Below, piece after piece: positions 22,496-33,812 of a DNA stretch of 64,000 nucleotides. Made by a program: the position numbers and the translations under genes. The stretch covers positions 7,392,531 to 7,456,530 of the forward strand of contig JAJEKV010000025.1 of NCBI GenBank assembly GCA_021234155.1, written 5' to 3'. The notes under the pieces are model-generated. The model saw only the letters and a list, made by a program, of their open reading frames with translations. It ran no database searches and had not been told where the DNA came from. This DNA comes from Isoetes taiwanensis (taxonomy: Eukaryota > Streptophyta > Lycopodiopsida > Isoetales > Isoetaceae). Position 1 is the stretch's first letter; every line of letters begins with the position of its first letter.

Positions 22496-22762
22496 TTATC
22501 TACTGGAAGCATGGCAGGATTTGCACATGCATGAAGCATTATCATAAACAAGACCTTTCAAATAAGTATGGCAAGTGGTTCTTCTTTCAATGTTTATGGA
22601 TACAAAAAATTTATCGCGGCGGTTCCCTGACTTATTCCTGCAAGGGAGGATTTGTATATCTATGTGTTGTTTCCACATGCATACACCGAAATAAATGTTT
22701 GCAATGAGCACGTATCCTCTACCATAATGAGAATCTACTTCAACAAATCGATCGGAACACAA
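22496..22762 (-). pseudogene. PPR E-domain-like fragment
   Basis: On the minus strand the text GYVLIANIYFGVCMWKQHID resembles the start of the PPR E region (YVLLSNIYAxxGxW). Further on, FVSINI fits the W/F-I-E-I-N-x segment that follows it. Strand and position differ from the PPR fossil at 20.4 kb, so this is a second fragment or a rearranged piece. It is short and without other motifs. Confidence 0.4.
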
Positions 22763-24177
22763 GTTTTCTAAGTGTACATCAACATAGGTTCATGAGACAT
22801 CAAAGTGGAGATGGCTGACTATTGTTGAGAATTTGCTGTCATCTTCAAACCTTTGAAGGTTGAACCTGGCTAAATCTAGTATTTCTATCAGCTTGAAGCA
22901 TTTGAAGGTTGAGCCTAGTATTGAAGTCCATGATTGAGAATGCACGATAAGCTAAGCATGAAATACATTGGATGTAAAAAATATTTCGCAATGAGAAAAG
23001 CATGCAGTAAATTATGATATTGAGCGTTGTTGAGCTAGAAGCATGTAGATGATGCACAATTGGGCTTTACTTAGAAACATGCAGATCATACGCACGCAAA
23101 CTAAATAGCTAAGATATTATTACCATGCCCCACGGCTCTAACGTTTGCTTTACACAACCCTGCACAAATTAATGCTAGCATTTCAAGAATATATATTGCT
23201 TAATATCGACAACAATATAGATTGGCTAATGGAATGTAAAGGAATGTAGATAGAGCGATTAAAATAGATACTGTTTGACATGCATGAACATATTTCAACG
23301 AAATGCAATCTTTGACAGAGATTAAACAAATTCTAGTTCCTTTCACACGAAGGTAAAAAAACAAATGCTTTGGGCATTGTTTTGCAATTACTTGGGATGT
23401 TTCACATGAATTGATAAAAAGAAAAACATCTAAATACAGTTTTGGCCATTTTCACTCTGCTGGAAATGGCCACATGGTCAGAATAGGAACAAAGTGTTAA
23501 TATAATATCTTCAAATTGTTGTAGCTCAAAAGACTGCATCCCAAACTGCTATTTTATCAAGTACTTCTTTTCTCCTTCCAACCGAGCCACACATTGGATA
23601 TGTACATACAAATTAATAATATTTCAAACATAAAGGTCCTCCGTGAGAATAAGAATCTGCGTTTTTGCATTTTTGTTCTACATTGGCTACAAATATTGAA
23701 CTGAATAGCTAAGATATTTTTACCATGGATTCTCCATCCAGTGCCTCTAACATTTGCTTTACACAATCCTGCACAAATTAATGCTAGCATTTCAGGAATA
23801 TCTATTGCTTAACGACGTGTCAACCATATAGATTGGTTAATGGAATGTAAAGAGCTTTGAGACCATACAAACAAAGCAAAGAGTAGTATGTAAAGGGAAA
23901 GTTTAATAGATTTAACTTAAACATGATGCAAGACATTATTCTTGAGTACTTAAAGCATGGTATATACCTAAAATCATCGCACAAGGACTCTTTGAGCCAT
24001 CTTGTGCAAAAGCAATTCGTGACAGACATCAGCAGCAGTAGCAGCAGATAGTCAAATAACTGTAGAACATCAAATGAAAGAGCACATAAGAATGAACCCT
24101 AAAAACAAAGAATGAGAATGAGAATGATTTTTTATCGTCCACTGAGGCCAATCGACCTATGGGACCCATAAGGAGCG
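22763..24177. other. Non-coding DNA with a dispersed duplication
   Basis: No gene is supported. A block of about 150 bp occurs twice (about 23099-23247 and 23697-23850), listed separately. Confidence 0.5.
23099..23850. repeat. Direct repeat of about 150 bp, copies 600 bp apart
   Basis: Copies at about 23099-23247 and 23697-23850 share the word GAATAGCTAAGATATT (first copy starts AAATAGC). They also share TTTGCTTTACACAA, CCTGCACAAATTAATGCTAG and ATTGCTTAA. The second copy has a small insertion. The sequence between them is unrelated. This is a local duplication or two copies of a short element. Confidence 0.75.
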
Positions 24178-24262
24178 CAGCAAACTTATTACTGTCCGGG
24201 TTAAAAAACCCCCGCCCCGAAGGGTTTTCGAGGGAAAAACCGTGGCAGTAATAAGAATGCTG
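24178..24262. repeat. Palindrome 2 with conserved core
   Basis: Arms 24178-24196 and 24244-24262 are inverted repeats matching at 16 of 19 (CAGCAAACTTATTACTGTC on the left). The core AAAAAACCCCCGCCC, then AAGGGTTTTCGAGGGAAAAA, matches palindromes 1 and 3. The arms do not match those of the other two. Confidence 0.8.
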
Positions 24263-25060
24263 TCAAACTGTACAAGTATACATCAATGCTTATATACATG
24301 TCAAGAACAATGCATATTGCTAGAACCGTAAAAGCTGTAGGACATGCGAAAATCAAAAAAGCATTTAAGAAAAATAAAATAAGGCCTTAAGATTAGCTAC
24401 GTCAGGTTAGCTACATCAGGCATGGATAAGCAAGCCTAAATGCACAAAATCGGCCCCATATTTGTGGCATTTAGAAAATAATCTGCAACTCTGAAGTAAG
24501 CTTTCTTGCTTCATGTGTTTTAGCTCAAAGTCTTGAGGTTTTCAATTTGTATCCAAGGCCAACGTTGTTCACAATCCAAGAACATGCCGCCAGATCTTAA
24601 AAGCCTTGCTGAATTGAGGTCAAGGGCTACTACCTATTGCCAATCGTAGCAAGGGAAAAAATGGTTCATAGCAACAAAAGCCTTTGCATATTCAAACTCG
24701 AAATTCAAACTCGAAATTCATATAAGTACGCACCTGGGTCTCCTACTCATAGCTTCCGTGACCATGCAGCAGTTGGAGCATTCCGAGACAACATAGACGA
24801 CTGCTTTGAAGCTTACAGAAACGAAAGATTCTTTACCTGCTATCGTCTATAGGGCATAGAGACCTTTCTGATGTAACAAATGTTCCTATATACAGATGGT
24901 TGCCCACTGATTTCTGTAAGAGACATTCTACGCTTAGCCCTAAACGCAGCCACATTAAATCTCAACCAAGCTAACCTGGCGCTCAACCTAAATCGCACGA
25001 TCATAGATTGGCGGACATCTGGTTCCATAGCCAGCTCTTCCGTGGTCGGAATTGGCGAAA
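24263..25060. other. Non-coding DNA
   Basis: Overlapping open frames exist on both strands around 24.64-25.08 kb, but none shows a recognisable motif. A doubled word (CAAACTCGAAATTCA) lies near 24.69-24.72 kb. Confidence 0.4.
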
Positions 25061-25303
25061 TTAGGAGAGGGGCTTCGCTCTAGTTGCTCTGTAGGGATTC
25101 ACCGAAATAATGCTTGTAATCTCCCATTTCTTGGTGCAGGAATCATAGACCTCTGTAGTGCGGTCCCAATCATCCCCTGCAACCACCACTTTGTAGGATT
25201 TTTGTGCTGAATATCCACACAACCCAATAGCAGGGGACCACCGATTCTTCAACATGAGCGGCAATTGGGTGCACGATCTGCTTAGTGGACTGCAGATCCA
25301 CAC
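25061..25303 (-). pseudogene. F-box/kelch-repeat protein fragment
   Basis: The minus-strand text SRSCTQLPLML, then SYKVVVAGDDWDRTTEVYD and KKWEITSII, matches one kelch blade of plant F-box/kelch proteins (W-x-x-LPPM, YKVVVAGG, TEVYDSxTxxW). Such proteins are substrate receptors of SCF ubiquitin ligases. Only one blade is present and there is no F-box. Downstream text loses similarity within about 15 residues. It is a fossil fragment, or less likely an isolated exon. Confidence 0.55.
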
Positions 25304-26990
25304 AAAATGGCTTAAAACTTAAAAATATAAAATAACGAGATGACGAAATTGAAGGATTCTAGGCACGATGACATGCAAAGCTCAAGGTCAAAGCTCGGAA
25401 CAAACCTCAGGGCATGCCGGATTGGTTGGAGCTTAAGCAAAATGCCATCCCGATAGGATCAAGGGCGCAGGAGCTCGATGGAGGTTGGCTACGGCGGTGA
25501 AGAAAGTGGCGCCCAAAATATTCAAATGTGTCGACCTCGACGGAGGCAGAACCCAGAAATATTAGCTATCGAAAAAATAAAAATTCAAAATTTGATGTAT
25601 CATTATATATGGTTTGATTATACGGTGAGAGTTGAATCATAGAAACAGACAAAATATAGTTGTTAGATTCTTAGACTACTTTACTTCAGTTACATGAGTA
25701 GCGCTCTTCGTTATTTTTGAAGGACATGAATGATGTTATTTCAACTCCCATTAGAACTTGGGGAATTTATATTGTAACCAACTTTGTTATATTGCATTGG
25801 AACTTCTATTGGATAGTATTGTCTTTGCTTTTAGTTTTCATGCTTGTATTTTTGTTCTGTACTTGTGGCTTTGTTCTAACTCCAATAGAGAGTGGCTTTG
25901 TTTTAATTCCAATATTGTCTCTAGTCGGGGGGACCATATATCATAGCACATATTGTTCTTTCCCTAGTTGTTAATTCCTACATTACCCTTCGATGAGCTC
26001 CTATTATCATGTAAAGGCATCATCTATTCAATTCTAATGCATATCTTGATCTTTGATTCAATAGCTATTGTATGTTAAGTTATTGTCCAATTTACTACTC
26101 CACTCGAGCTCTGGTTTTTTATCATTTATTTATCACTCCACTTAAATAAGTTAATTCTGTTTTGAATTCACTGGTCTGCTATTTGACTTATATAGGGGAA
26201 AAAATGGGTTACGCGAGGTTAGCCAAAACTTGCCAAGGTTTCATCAAATATTCACAAACATGGCAATCCTTGTAAACAAATGACGCCTATGAAAATTTAC
26301 TAATATGGATGACCTTGAGCGCTCCAACTTGATTGACATGACAGACACGTCGTTCCATCAATCCCTTCATCCTCCCCCCTAACTTCTTCTCATGTTGTTC
26401 CATTAATCCCTCATCTCAACCTTTCCCCAAGCCTCTACTGCTAGTATACCCCCTTTAAGCGATATTTCCAATTTTTCTTCTGATTCATCAAAGCAGAATG
26501 GACAGGGGGATGTGCTTGATGCATCTAAAAGGAAGGGTGTGCAATGCAGTGTCTCTGGTGAGCATATTGTAAACGAGGCTGACAGTAGGGGGTTATCAGA
26601 TTTTGAGTTGTGAATACAATTGATTTTGGAAGTTTTTCACATGAAACTCTTGCAGTTATGAATACAATTGATTTTGGAATATGTTTGATCAAAATTGCAT
26701 AATCTGTAATTCCATTTGACATGCAGTGTATATAATTGGTTATCAGAATGCAACCAAAAAGGGTTTTAAAGAAAAATGTTAGAATGTGTTTAGAATGTTC
26801 TGGAAAAATAGTTGGACATCAAGAATGTAAGTTGAGTAAAAGAATGTAAGTATATTAAAAGAATTACAACTAATTTACAATTCTCTAATAGGATAATGTA
26901 CACGTTGCACTTTAGGATTGGTGGATACTTCAGAATTTCACCAACCCAAACTTTACATCTCTTAGCTTGGAGAAGCATGAGCGGCTTGCC
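25304..26990. other. Non-coding DNA
   Basis: AT-rich sequence with no supported gene. At 25.86-25.90 kb a GTGGCTTTGTT word is duplicated. Near 26.58-26.68 kb the word AATACAATTGATTTTGGAA is repeated in tandem. It ends at the A9 run that forms the left target duplication of the MULE. Confidence 0.4.
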
Positions 26991-27230
26991 AAAAAAAAAG
27001 GAAAAATTCTAAAATTACCCTTATATCTTAATATAATTATCAAATTACCCTTGTATTTACAAAAATTATCAAAATACCCCTTTTTTGGGGGCAACGGCTA
27101 CTCCCTTTCGTGCCAGAAGCAGACCGCCCCAAATCCGATTCTTCTTGTTGTTTCAGCAAAGCATCATGATCTTGAGTCCGGAAGTAAGCTTGTAAGCTTG
27201 AATCTGGAAACAGGATTACAGTAGTCAAAA

Positions 27231-28941
27231 TTGGACCCAATGCCCCAGTTAGAAAAAAATTTACAATTTGATTCTCTGTCAGACCTTAAAACTGCAGTTC
27301 GAACAGAAGCCATTGCATCCCATACTGAATTTATAGTCATAAAATCCGATAAATTGAGATACAAGGTGAAGTGCAAAGATGAGCATTGCCAATGGCATTT
27401 ATTCGGCTCCGTCATTGTTGGAGGGCCAAGATGTGTAGTTCGAGCAGTAGGAGAACACACATGTAGTGGTGTTCAACAATTGAATAACAAAAAAGCCTCA
27501 GGAAGATGGTTAGCCATGAAATATCAGGATAAATTCAGGGAGCGTCCACATTATAAATCTACTGAGTTTATTGATGGATTTTCGTAGAGAAGCAGGTGTT
27601 ACAGTCATATCTACAGTTGCGCATAATGCAAAAGAGATAGCCATAGATACTATTAATGGATATTATCAAAGAAGGTGCAGAAAGTTACATGCATTTTGCC
27701 AGAAACTCTTAGAGAGCAATCCAGGAAGTATATTGCCATTGAAGAATGTGGAGGACGTTTTTACGAGGCATTTTTTGCTTTTGGGGCTTGTCTTACTAGA
27801 TTTACGAGTTCCAGGCCTTTCTTGGGATTGGATGGCACCTTTATAACAGGTAAATATCTTGGCCATTTGATTTGTGCTACATGTTTAGATGCCACAGGAG
27901 GACTTTATCCTGTGGCATTTGGAATAATTGATAACGAAAATACAAAGAATTGGATTTGGTTTTTACAGCATATGCATAGTAGTTTACGTACAGATGTAGG
28001 GCTTACATTTGTATCAGACAGAGACAAGGGTTTGCAGGAGGCTTTGTATGCTATTTTCTCTGGTTGCCCAAATGCATATTGCATGAGACATCTTGAGGCA
28101 AACCTCAAGAAGAAATGCAATAATATTGAGTTTCTGCATTTCTTTTGGGAAGCGGCACGAACAAATACAATCGTTGAATATGATGAACAAGTTGCTAACA
28201 TGAGAAAAGTGAATACTGTAGCAACAGATTGGTTGTTAGAAACTGCACCACCTGAGTGCTGGACTACAACTTTTTTTCAGGGACAACGCTTTGGTCACTT
28301 CAAATTTATCAGAGTCTTTGAATTCTCTATTGCTTGAGGCTAGAGAGAAACCAATTATTGGCATGCTTACAGATATTAGAAAATCATTGATGGAGAGGTT
28401 TCATAAACGAGGTAATGAAGCTATACGAGCATTGGTATCGACAGGGCAAAGCGCAGCTTACACGTTAGTGCCCGAGGAGGAAAAGTGCATCACAGAATCA
28501 CTTACTCGGGCTAGGCAGTACAGAATTTTACCTTCAAATGGCATTGTATTTGAAGTTATCACACCGGAGCATAGGTGGATTGTGGATCTTGAATATTATA
28601 CATGCAGTTGTTGTGCTTGGTAGCATAGAGGAATTCCTTGTGCTCATGCAGTAGGAGCAATCCTCTGGTTGAAAAGAAGACCACAAGAGTATGTTCATCC
28701 ATATTCATTAAAAGCATGGTATGATGCATATGTAGGCGCAATATTTCCAGTTGAAGATGTCTTAGAGGAAGAAGAGACAAATTTGAAACCTCCTGCCGCA
28801 CATAAGCCACTAGGACATCCAAAAAAGAGACGGATCCGTACGGAGGATCGCTTCAAAGAAATTCGTCCTTACAGATGCTCAAGGTGTGGGCAATATGGAT
28901 GCCATAACCGGAAGAGTTGCAGGAATGCAATTGCAGATTGA
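27231..28941 (+). pseudogene. MULE transposase pseudogene (MuDR type)
   Basis: Three frames carry, in order: an N-terminal MuDR DNA-binding-like part (HCQWHLFGSVIVGGPRCVVR, GEHTC); the core FLGLDGTFITGKYLGHLICA, YPVAFGIIDNENTKNWIWF and FVSDRDKGLQEA with CMRHLEANL; a SWIM finger (YTCSCCAW, then HRGIPCAHAVGAI); and a C-terminal knuckle (YRCSRCGQYGCHNRKSC). The first two catalytic aspartates of the DDE set are in DGTF and SDRDKGL. Frame changes fall near 27.58, 27.73 and 28.30 kb, and a stop (TAG) at 28621-28623 interrupts the SWIM finger. The 3' part of the element holds no further ORF. Confidence 0.9.
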
Positions 28942-29197
28942 CATGCATTCTTTAATTTGTATTCATTTCTTGATATGATATGCTTCAATCACACTTACAA
29001 TTGCATTGCTTTTCTAGTCCTGCTTCCACTCTTATGAATTGTTATGCTGCAGGGAATAGATTTAAGTTGTCATGCACCTAGATTTGAGGACATGGATCAC
29101 TTTTATGCTAATTATTGAAAAATTGAATGTGCAATGTGTCTTTATTTCTTTCTTATTATGACATTTAACAGTTCCCTCAACGAAGCTGCAGCTCAAG
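28942..29197. other. MULE 3' non-coding part, left of the retroelement
   Basis: Non-coding sequence after the transposase, ending in TCAAG (29193-29197), the left 5-bp duplication created by the chromovirus insertion. It continues at 50503. Confidence 0.7.
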
Positions 29198-31338
29198 TGT
29201 AACGAACCCAGTGGCTTAGACTAGCTTATTATTGCATGTTTCTAGTAGAAGAGCTATAAGGTAAGGGACGTAGTGGCTTAACTTGTGTCCGTATTAGATT
29301 GTGTAAGATCAGCTAAATAACCCTGTTGATACACTTCCATGGGTATGCTGGTGGCGGCATTTAAAACTACAAAAATACATTAGCTAAGGTTATTAGGTTA
29401 AACTCAAAAAAGTGAGCACCATAAAATGGGGGAGAAAGGATCGGGCCTATGCTAGGATGTCAGAACCATGCTAAAATCTAGCATCCAGCATGTCGATTGG
29501 CATCTGGCAGTGGGATGGATTGCCAGGTGGAGATCTGATCCCCTGAGCAAGCATATAAGAAGCAGAAGAAGCTGACCGGATGGTACAAGGAGGAGGAAAA
29601 GAGAAGAGGATCGGAGGCTAAGCAGGAAGAGAGAGTCCCAACATATAATTCAGGTGGGGATTTGGTCTGTGTCTTGATTTTGCGGCCTGATCGGGGGTCG
29701 AATTGTGTAGAGTAGTTTTTATGAAGCATAGACGCCATCGGCATGTGATCCAAAATCCCAATCTAAGTAGAATCCTTCATGTTAAATTGCTCTGTCAATC
29801 CAAAACCAGTACACCCTGATTGAATTCGGCCTTCATAATCTGGAAATCCAAGCTTGCATCCAATTCTGAAGAACCGTCATTTTGCTTGTCTATCTTCTCT
29901 GCCCGGGAATGATCTGCAAATCCATTTTCTTTTCCTGATTCGGATCTTAGAGATATCTTTTGCCTTATAAATCCATTATTGGATAGAATTCCGGCCTGGG
30001 GCGAGCTAGAAGATCCGGACGGCCAAGCCCAAAGAGGCCGTTGTTGGGAGCCGAAGTTTCTGATACATGTTTTTTTTAATTGCTCTTGAAGGGGATACCA
30101 GGGTCCGGTATTCCCGTACCTTTAGAATTTAATATTAAGGTTAAAGCTTTAGAACCTTAAGTTGTTTTACCTTTGTAATTTTGTACCATCAATAAACCCG
30201 CTAGGCAATATACCTTATAAGACCCAAGATCCCAGCTAGCCGAGGAACTTGAGTTTTACTCTTGAGAACCTAATCATATGACCTTGTCTTAGAATTTGAT
30301 AAATTATTGCCATCTCTTAAAAACTATCTAGGGATTGAATTTCTGTTGCCAGGCCAGTATTAGGAGAAGTACTTGCCTTGCTAGTATCTGATGTGGGATG
30401 TCCATACATGTACATAAATTTGAGGTTGGTTTTTAAATATGAATATGGCTTGGGTCACTTTGTGGAAAGTGCAATATATAAAGATCTGAGATGGTATCAT
30501 GTGATATTGTGCATTTGCATTACGTGATGTTGTGCATTTGCATTCAACGGCCCACCTTCGGAGGGGTGGGGTGGTCCTATAACTCCGCATCCATGCTAGA
30601 TGGCCTGACGGATGAGTTAAAGCATGTACGTATAGATGGAGAGAGTGGTCTCTTTGGGGTCGCATACGCTTGACATGTAGTTATGCATAAGTAATGTAGC
30701 AATATGGAATGTGCTAACTCATACAGGGGGAGTCTTGACGGAACAGGTAAAGTGGTGTATTGTTGTTATGTTCATGACTGAATGTTGAAGATCCCTAATG
30801 CTCCTCCCCACTTAGTCCTTGTGGACTAACCCCGGGTGTATGTTTGTATTTAAGATGGCACATCCCGAGGTAACCATCATCCTGAACCTGGATTCCTTCG
30901 TCACATGGTGGTTCAATGAGACGGAAGATGAACCCGAGATGATATCCAAAGTGAGAGTTTATGAGATAATAATCTCGTTATTCAGGCAACTGTACTATGA
31001 GCAGCTTTGACCTCAAATCGAGGCTTGGGACCCGGAGCGTGACGAGGAGTCTTCTTCGGGAGGCAGCTCCAGCAATTCCTCCTCGGTCACTTCCGAGGAG
31101 GGGGAGGAGGGGGACAAGCACGAGTGATTTTGTTGCTTGAGTTGTATATATAACATGTGAGGGTGTGATCATTTTATGTTGGTGCAATGTGATATATTAT
31201 AGTTTCTGTGTGTCCCCTATCTTTTATGCGAACATTTATATTATAGACGCATTATATATAAGATGTCATTGTTACATGGTTATCTATATCTGGATTATTT
31301 GGCGCAACGGCCTAGGCCAAGGCGCTAGGTCTGTTTCA
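29198..31338 (+). repeat. Chromovirus 5' LTR, 2141 bp
   Basis: It begins TGTAACGAACCCAG, ends TCTGTTTCA, and is followed two bases later by the primer-binding site. Its first 184 bp recur at 40255-40437 and its last roughly 1.3 kb recur at 49215-50502. It includes a short ORF region near 30.86-31.13 kb that is also present in the 3' LTR. Confidence 0.9.
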
Positions 31339-31340
31339 GT

Positions 31341-31352
31341 TGGTATTAGAGC
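31341..31352 (+). other. Primer-binding site (initiator tRNA-Met type)
   Basis: TGGTATTAGAGC directly after the 5' LTR matches the common plant primer-binding site TGGTATCAGAGC at 11 of 12 positions. Confidence 0.85.
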
Positions 31353-31474
31353 CCAAAGTTCTGACACCCTTCGGGCCGTGAGAATTAAGGGCTAGAAACT
31401 TAAGAAATTTACTGGAAAGTAGAATTGTTCGTGGGCAAATAACCATTACCATCATTTTCCAGGTGATTAGCAGG

Positions 31475-33328
31475 ATGTCTGGAAATAATGATAACGATTC
31501 GGGAGCTGGGGGAAGCGGTACTGCTCCTACCATAATTGAGTAAATTTTGGCAGCTATGCAGCAACAACTTGCCACTATGCAACAACAGCTTGCCACCAAA
31601 GATGCTGACCTTGATGAAGTCAACAAGGGTTTGAAGCAACTTAAGATGGAGACATTTAATAGTAAGGATACCACAGGTGAGGATGCTGATGCTTGGTTGA
31701 AAGGGATCAAATTTTATTTTCAAGTTAAGAAAAATCCAGATTTATTAAAGGCAACCATTGCCGATATGCTATTGACTGGACTTGTCAAGATATGGTGGGA
31801 AGAGTATAAGAAGGCTAATCAGCTTTTTCTGAGCCGTATCACATGGGGTACTTTCAAGGTAGCATTTAAACTCCATTATTTACCTGCTGGATTTGAGCTG
31901 GAGCAGATGAATAAGTTCCAAAATTTGGTTCAAGAAGATACAGTAGAAGTGTACGCCAATGCATTTAGGGCATTGCAACCATACAGACCCACTATGACAA
32001 TGGCACAATTAGCTGACAAGTTTATTCGTGCGCTTAAGCCGGAGTTGACTTTGCTAGTCGGAGGGGTAACGTATCCCAGCTTAGAAGAAGATATCCGAGT
32101 CTCCAAGTTTAAAGAGCAGGTCCAGAATTGGATCACGAAAAGTCGGGAGGAAACAACCCAACTTTAAAAATCAGAAAAGGAATATCCTCATAAGCAGAGA
32201 GAAAGATCTTTTGTTGCTTCTAGGGATACCAGAGGAAATGCACGTCCTACTCCAGAAAGATGGCCAAACAAACCAAGCCGGATAAGTTTTGAGGAACAAG
32301 ATGCAAAGAAGCTGGGCATATTTCAGCTCGTTGTCCTAGAAAGTGGCAAAATAGGAACAATGCAGGACCGCAAGCTAGTAATGGGAATCCAGGAAACTGG
32401 AATAGGCCAGTAACGAGTATGCCAAGTGTTAGTGGACCTCGAAATACTTGTACCGAGGAGAGGCCTGCACGAGCTCAAGCGGTTATATTGGAAGAAACAG
32501 GAGTAGCACCAGATATGCATGCATATGCCATTGGTGGAGACCCGGCGGAATACATTGCTACTGACATTATCCATCTACCAGGTAGCATTCAAACACGATC
32601 TTTTCATTTTCTGATTGACAGTGGTAGCACACACAATTTCATTTCGCCTAGATCGGTTGCTCAAATGGGTTTGAGTGTCATTGCACGGAATCCTAGATCT
32701 GTAGAATTAGCAAGGGTGTGATTAAGATGTCAAATGGGTTTGTGCCTCGCTTGGACTTCAAACTTTGTGTAAAAAAGTTTCATACTAACTTTGAAGTACT
32801 TGATCTGGATAACTGGGAATGTTATGGTCGAAAGCCGTAGGGGCCTACATCGATTGTAAAGGCAAGGTTGTCCTTTGCACCTTGTCAAATGATTCTATCA
32901 AGAGATTGGCTAATCGTCCTATGCTTTCTGGTCCTTCCATGTTGACCTGCAAGCAGGCAAAGCGCTATTTCCCCAAAGGAGGAATCATGTATGTTGGAAT
33001 GATAAGTAAAGCTGGGGAGATGAAAGAAACTATTGTTCGAAAAGCTGTCCAGGAAGTGTTGGAAGAATTCAGGGATGTATTCCCTGATAAGTTAACGGAA
33101 CTACCTCCCTTCCGTGAGGTGAATCATGATATTGAATTGCTTCCAAGATCTGCACCACCTTCGCGACCTCTCTATCGTTTTAATGTGGTAGAGATGGCAG
33201 AACTTAAAAAGCAGCTTGAAGAATTGGTAGAGCAAGGCTATATTAGGCCTAGCACATCTCCATTTGGAGCTCCTGTCTTATTTGTAAAGAAGGAGGATGG
33301 AAGTTTTAAACCCATACCTTATCTCTAA
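31475..33328 (+). pseudogene. Chromovirus gag, protease and start of RT
   Basis: The gag region begins MSGNNDND. It has a glutamine-rich coiled-coil-like stretch (AAMQQQLATMQQQLATKDAD) and a capsid-like core (DADAWLKGIKFYFQV, WEEYKKANQLF, YANAFRALQPY). The protease has FLIDSGSTHNFIS. The RT start has the linker DVFPDKLTELPPFREVNHDI and VEQGYIRPSTSPFGAPVLFV. This is the order expected for a Ty3 polyprotein. It is broken in a few places, and the RT region is then interrupted by the insertion at about 33.33-37.97 kb. Confidence 0.85.
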
Positions 33329-33356
33329 CCCATACCTTATCTCTAATCCATACCTT
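33309..33356. repeat. 18-bp tandem repeat at the pol insertion edge
   Basis: CCCATACCTTATCTCTAA occurs about two and a half times in tandem exactly where RT sequence ends. It may have been produced during insertion or repair. Confidence 0.7.
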
Positions 33357-33782
33357 ATTTTTTTGCTAAACCATTGGATTATAAACCATTAGATTTGTGA
33401 CAGACGAATAAACACATAAAATACGTGCAGACCCAGAGCTTCAACTTGAAAAGCTCCGGTGAAGCAACAAAGATCCGGAGGTAGAATGAACAACGGAATG
33501 GGGTGTATACAAATTCGGAACAAAATACGAAAATAAGAAACTGCAGCAGACCGCAAATCCGGCTAGAGCTTCCTGCCTCTGCCATATCTGGCCGTTGCCG
33601 TGCTTAATCCCTTAGCTTCCATCTCACACTTTTCTTGCTTACCGATTTGGATCCGGCTTCCTTTATCTTTGATTTGTTCCAAAGTCCAAAATATCAAGCT
33701 GCTTGTTTTTTCTGTTCTATATAAGAAGTTTTAGGAATAATTTCTTATGATAAATACAACCATAGCTATACAGAAGATTTAC

Positions 33783-33812
33783 TGGCCGGGGAGTCGAACC
33801 CCGGTAATACCA
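33783..33812 (-). other. tRNA T-arm-like/B-box-like site
   Basis: On the minus strand CGGGGTTCGACTCCCCG forms a perfect 5-bp stem around a TTCGACT loop and contains GGTTCGACTCC, matching the pol III B-box consensus GGTTCGANNCC. No complete cloverleaf is seen upstream, so this is a SINE or tRNA remnant rather than a working tRNA gene. Confidence 0.45.

Noticed and set aside
33783-33812. Possible tRNA gene
   Set aside because: Only the T-arm is convincing; no acceptor, D or anticodon arms could be paired.
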